Below are positions 33,073 to 33,205 of a stretch of 33,205 nt of DNA, piece after piece. The number at the start of each line of letters is the position of its first letter. The stretch's first letter is position 1. Made by a program: the position numbers and the translations under genes. The notes under the pieces are model-generated. The model saw nothing but the letters and a program-made list of their open reading frames with translations. It was not told where the DNA came from and did no database searches. Source of the DNA: Candidatus Anammoxibacter sp. (GTDB lineage: Bacteria > Planctomycetota > Brocadiia > Brocadiales > Anammoxibacteraceae); assembly GCA_021777105.1 (NCBI GenBank), contig JAIQZQ010000088.1, positions 1-33,205 of the forward strand. Direction: 5' to 3'.

Positions 33073-33205
33073 TGGACCCCATAATTTAGACTGCCCCTTA
33101 AGTTACATTTTGCTATAATTTCGAAAAAAAGAAAATTTACGAAAAGGAGGCAAAATGCGAAAGAAATATAGTCCAAATTTTAAAAGTAAAGTAGCGCTTG
33201 AAGCG
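33073..33205 (+). mobile_element. Left end of an IS3-family insertion sequence
   Basis: The element appears to start at TGGACCCCATAATTTAGAC (33073), a terminal repeat style typical of IS3-family elements, 80 bp before the first transposase gene. The window ends inside it. Confidence 0.7.
33155..33205 (+). CDS. IS3-family transposase OrfA, partial
   Basis: The first 17 codons read MRKKYSPNFKSKVALEA, the characteristic start of the OrfA helix-turn-helix protein of IS3-family elements. AGGAGG lies at 33145-33150, 4 bp before the ATG. The gene is cut by the window edge. In this family OrfA is followed by OrfB (the DDE integrase), usually with a programmed frameshift between them. Confidence 0.8.
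   Translation, partial: MRKKYSPNFKSKVALEA

Noticed and set aside
32789..33118. 109-codon plus-strand hydrophobic frame
   Set aside because: Phe/Ile-rich translation of AT-rich DNA, runs into the IS3 end, and overlaps a minus-strand frame with a better protein pattern.

Overview
This is an AT-rich Gram-negative-type bacterial chromosome segment. Secreted proteins, DUF4175, a DUF547 relic and a GH5 enzyme with a Thr/Pro linker fit an environmental or uncultured lineage, for example a planctomycete or deltaproteobacterium-like genome. I cannot fix the taxon from the sequence. Codon style is similar throughout, but 10-28 kb has small genes, long non-coding gaps and many short repeats typical of accessory DNA.

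Layout. (1) 1-9.25 kb, conventional genes: a large DUF4175 membrane/coiled-coil protein (minus), an MNT/HEPN pair, a decayed DUF547 gene with in-frame stops and a frameshift, a secreted GH5 glycosidase and a membrane-anchored YyaL/SPATA20-type thioredoxin-domain protein. (2) 9.25-10.2 kb: a 560-bp element with long inverted arms and a consensus-like promoter inside. (3) 10.1-27.35 kb: what I read as an eroded integron gene-cassette region. Several imperfect palindromes have attC architecture (R''/R' boxes, paired arms, unpaired loop). Those in the left half point rightwards with plus-strand genes; those in the right half point leftwards with minus-strand genes. The two halves converge near 21.5 kb, and both outer ends carry related hairpin elements in mirror orientation, each ending in an R-box about 20 bp before the first gene. 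No integrase is in the window. The left half carries three different TIR-domain effectors: a TIR protein with a helical N-terminal part, a TIR with a possible substrate-binding-like sensor domain, and a 1446-aa TIR-membrane-WD40-TPR protein. It also carries two unknown proteins and an ORF-less group II intron inside a split attC. The right half carries an FAD oxidoreductase, a RelBE-like pair, a DUF6932-like/HTH pair and three unknown small proteins. (4) 27.3-33.2 kb: a 747-aa exported protein ending in a PD-(D/E)XK-like nuclease domain, a toxin-antitoxin operon in which both genes are frameshifted at A-runs, two unknown minus-strand genes and the left end of an IS3-family insertion sequence.

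Two families of short non-autonomous elements are scattered over 14.8-28.2 kb. One is 98 bp with 16-bp terminal inverted repeats and 4-bp target duplications (four full copies, one half copy). The other, about 160 bp, ends in a sequence resembling GGGTCACGTCTTA. One copy of the first is nested in the second. Together with the intron and an ISL3 transposase relic, they have broken several attC sites.

Reading: a mobile-gene island dominated by probable anti-phage or conflict functions (TIR NADase-type effectors, toxin-antitoxin pairs). Defence function is inferred from domain families and context, not shown by the sequence.
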